Shown in pieces: positions 62,544-64,000 of a DNA stretch of 64,000 bases (the stretch's first letter is position 1; every line of letters starts with the position of its first letter). The notes under the pieces were generated by a model. The model was not told the DNA's origin and searched no databases. It saw only the letters and a list, made by a program, of their open reading frames with translations. The DNA lies in NCBI GenBank assembly GCA_016212165.1, contig JACRGY010000104.1, positions 1-64,000 on the forward strand, in the 5' to 3' direction. The position numbers were made by a program, and so were the translations under genes. This stretch comes from Nitrospirota bacterium. Lineage in GTDB: Bacteria > Nitrospirota > Thermodesulfovibrionia > Thermodesulfovibrionales > UBA1546.

Positions 62544-62576
62544 ATGACCGGGCTATAGGTTTGGGTTGATTTTTAA

Positions 62577-62619
62577 AAGGGGTTTATCCCGAAAGCCTTT
62601 GGGATAAACCTCTTTTTTG
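62577..62619 (+). terminator. Intrinsic terminator after the two-CW gene
   Basis: GGTTTATCCCGAA / TTTGGGATAAACC stem with AGCC loop, A-rich 5' flank and T6 tail. It matches the 62106 terminator except for a few paired changes. Confidence 0.92.
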
Positions 62620-62659
62620 TCAGGCTTGATATGCTGTTATCAGTCTGTGGAGGAGAAGA

Positions 62660-62905
62660 ATGGTCAGTGTGACTTTTTATCTTAAGGAAGGGTGCTGGAT
62701 TTGCGATGCTACGCAGGAGATGCTAAACGGGCTTACGGTAAAGTATGACCTTAAGGTTACAAAGGTTCATATTGACTCAAGCGATGAATTGTATGAGATG
62801 TACAGGTTTGATATCCCTGTGTTTGAATTCAGGGACGGGTCAACACTTCACGGGCATATCAGGAAGAAAGATTTACTGAAGAAATTTGAAGAAAATAAGG
62901 AATAA
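62660..62905 (+). CDS. Glutaredoxin-like protein (DUF836 type)
   Basis: 81 aa. VTFYLKEGCWICDATQEMLNG has the CXXC redox pair at the start of the thioredoxin fold, and FDIPVFEFRDGSTLHGHI holds the cis-proline near residue 54. This matches the glutaredoxin-like DUF836 family. Its electron donor and target are unknown. GGAGGAGAAG precedes the ATG. The end overlaps the longest frame of tadA. Confidence 0.83.
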   Translation: MVSVTFYLKEGCWICDATQEMLNGLTVKYDLKVTKVHIDSSDELYEMYRFDIPVFEFRDGSTLHGHIRKKDLLKKFEENKE

Positions 62906-62921
62906 AAAAGCTGGTTATAAT

Positions 62922-63380
62922 ATGGACATGAAAGAACAGGATATATATTTTATGAAACTGGCGCTTGAGGAGGCCGGCATTGCTTTTTCAGAGGGAGAGG
63001 TTCCCGTAGGAGCTGTATTGGTGAGCGAAGGCGATATTATTTCAAAGGCCCATAACACGCGTGAGGCATCAAAAGACCCGACTGCACACGCAGAGATACT
63101 TGCAATACGAAAAGGAGTAGAAAAGAGCGACAGCTGGCGGTTAAGCAATGCCATGCTTTATGTAACAAAAGAACCCTGCATCATGTGTGCAGGTGCGATG
63201 GTTAATGCAAGAATTAAGAGGCTTATTTACGGTTGTAAAGATGAAAAAGGCGGCGCAGCCAGGAGCCTGTATCATCTTCTTTCGGATAAGAGGCTTAATC
63301 ATCAGGTGGAGATAGTCTCAGGTTTTCTTGAGGATGAATGCGCAGGGATATTGAAAAGGTTTTTTCAGGAGAAAAGATAG
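62922..63380 (+). CDS. tadA: tRNA adenosine(34) deaminase
   Basis: 152 aa from ATG 62922; TTG 62886 (inside the previous gene) and ATG 62928 are alternatives, and no strong Shine-Dalgarno decides. Zinc-deaminase motifs are PTAHAEILAIRKG (His ligand and catalytic Glu) and KEPCIMCAGAMVNARI (two Cys ligands). The C-terminal LNHQVEIVSGFLEDECAGILKRFF suits TadA. It converts A34 to inosine in tRNA-Arg(ACG), present in this window. Confidence 0.95.
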   Translation: MDMKEQDIYFMKLALEEAGIAFSEGEVPVGAVLVSEGDIISKAHNTREASKDPTAHAEILAIRKGVEKSDSWRLSNAMLYVTKEPCIMCAGAMVNARIKRLIYGCKDEKGGAARSLYHLLSDKRLNHQVEIVSGFLEDECAGILKRFFQEKR

Positions 63381-63390
63381 TTTCAGAAGA

Positions 63391-63420
63391 GATGCATATA
63401 GTATTCTCGCTCTATGCCTG
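63391..63420 (+). repeat. Possible remnant of the MITE-like element
   Basis: GCATATAGTATTCTCGCTC resembles the ends of the 29001 and 48660 copies (TATAATATTCTCGCT). Nothing else of the element remains. A GCTGACTGCTGAACGCTGAT stretch further on (63488-63507) belongs to another short-repeat family. Confidence 0.35.
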
Positions 63421-63518
63421 TATTTTATCTGTATTCCTTAATTTATTGTCTTGTTGTAAACTAAAAACTGTTCACTATCCGCTTTAAGCTGACTGCTGAA
63501 CGCTGATAGCTTTGATTT

Positions 63519-63608
63519 GGAGGGGTGCCAGAGCGGTTGAATGGGACGGTCTCGAAAATCGTTGTGGGGGCAACTCCACCCAGGGTTCGAATCCCTGCCC
63601 CTCCGCCA
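63519..63608 (+). tRNA. tRNA-Ser (CGA)
   Basis: 90 nt with encoded CCA. The acceptor GGAGGGG pairs with CCCCTCC; anticodon loop CTCGAAA gives CGA, which reads UCG. The long variable arm and GGTTCGAATCC T-arm are those of class II tRNA-Ser. Confidence 0.96.
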
Positions 63609-63683
63609 GAAAAGTTAGAAGGGTAAAGTGAAAAGTTAAATGAAGAAAAGTTTTAAAACTCTTAACTTCATAGAGGAGGGAAG

Positions 63684-64000
63684 ATGGACATTAATATAAA
63701 GAAGATACTTATCCCTGCAATTATAGCCCTGTCGTCCATATCCGTATTACTCATAATCAGGGGGATTAGCTTCAGATTGCTCCACAGATGGGCTGAAAAG
63801 ACGGCGACGAAGCTTGACGACATAATAATCATGGTACTTAAAACGCCGTCTGTTTACTGGTGCGTTGCCATAGGGCTTTATACAGGGATTGCAATTTCGG
63901 AACTTCCTGAAAGATACGTCTTTTATCTAAGCAGGACGATTAATGTGATTGTAATATTATCCATTACCATTGCAGCGGCAAACCTTGCGGGTAAGATATT
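63684..64000 (+). CDS. MscS-family mechanosensitive channel, N-terminal part (runs off window)
   Basis: The frame is open from ATG 63684 to the window end and so is missing from the ORF track. GAGGAGGG precedes the start. The 105 visible residues show three membrane helices (IIALSSISVLLIIRG; VYWCVAIGLYTGIAI; TINVIVILSITIAAANLAG) with LDDIIIMVLKTP between them, the layout of YbdG/YnaI-type MscS channels. The pore helix and C-terminal domain lie outside. Confidence 0.78.
   Translation, partial: MDINIKKILIPAIIALSSISVLLIIRGISFRLLHRWAEKTATKLDDIIIMVLKTPSVYWCVAIGLYTGIAISELPERYVFYLSRTINVIVILSITIAAANLAGKI

Overview
The window is a bacterial chromosome segment of moderate GC with dense operons on both strands. 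Gene content (an F-type ATP synthase operon without the a and c subunits, a CooC-type CO dehydrogenase maturation ATPase, IscR-IscS-IscU, Wzx/Wzy-type polysaccharide genes) suits an anaerobic or microaerophilic Gram-negative lineage. Nitrospirota (Thermodesulfovibrio-like) or a related deltaproteobacterial-type lineage is my best guess. That is inference; no rRNA or other decisive marker is present.

Layout. 1-24118: a large exopolysaccharide/capsule locus, all on +. It opens with FecR, Wza-like exporter, Wzc-like tyrosine kinase, PHP-type phosphatase, a Wzy/ligase-like membrane protein and a TPR protein. A four-helix-bundle S23-type gene and cysC follow, embedded in GTTATTA-type repeats. The variable sugar block comes next: WecB, Wzx, acyltransferase, sulfotransferase, methyltransferase, six glycosyltransferases, a second Wzy-like protein and a GH5 hydrolase. 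It ends with the priming glycosylphosphotransferase. APS kinase plus a sulfotransferase suggests that the polymer is sulfated. 24269-27487: a DUF4143 ATPase converges on a minus-strand trio (SurA/PpiC-like lipoprotein, HAMP membrane protein, secreted HEXXH protein with a broken start). 27633-36786: glmM, comEC, a Phd-PIN toxin-antitoxin pair, cooC, msrAB, galT and bioF. 36957-42862: atpF'-F-H-A-G-D-C. 42915-51164 (minus): rRNA methyltransferase, LivK-type binding protein, MFS transporter, thiE, a REC-GGDEF cyclase with an I-site, panB, an FN3 lipoprotein and argH. 51348-55203: rpsO, pnp and an M16 peptidase. 55244-57614: a second DUF4143 ATPase flanked by a duplicated M16 3' end, then a second Phd-PIN pair. 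58514-61162: iscR, a TusA-like gene, iscS, iscU and a prepilin-like gene. The window closes with three tRNAs (Ser-GCU, Arg-ACG, Ser-CGA), a DUF2155-like lipoprotein, a two-CW protein, a glutaredoxin-like protein, tadA and the start of an MscS-type channel that runs off the end.

The least ordinary content lies between and at the edges of genes. There is a MITE-like element with differing but internally perfect terminal inverted repeats (33076-33251, 48660-48760, partial copies elsewhere). A twin-hairpin REP-like module occurs four times. Several families of degenerate 7-9 bp tandem repeats invade spacers and even coding sequence. A long inverted repeat lies between pnp and the peptidase. Three genes have a sigma70-type -10 box only 6-7 nt from their ATG and look leaderless. 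I saw no CRISPR array, prophage, transposase or rRNA.
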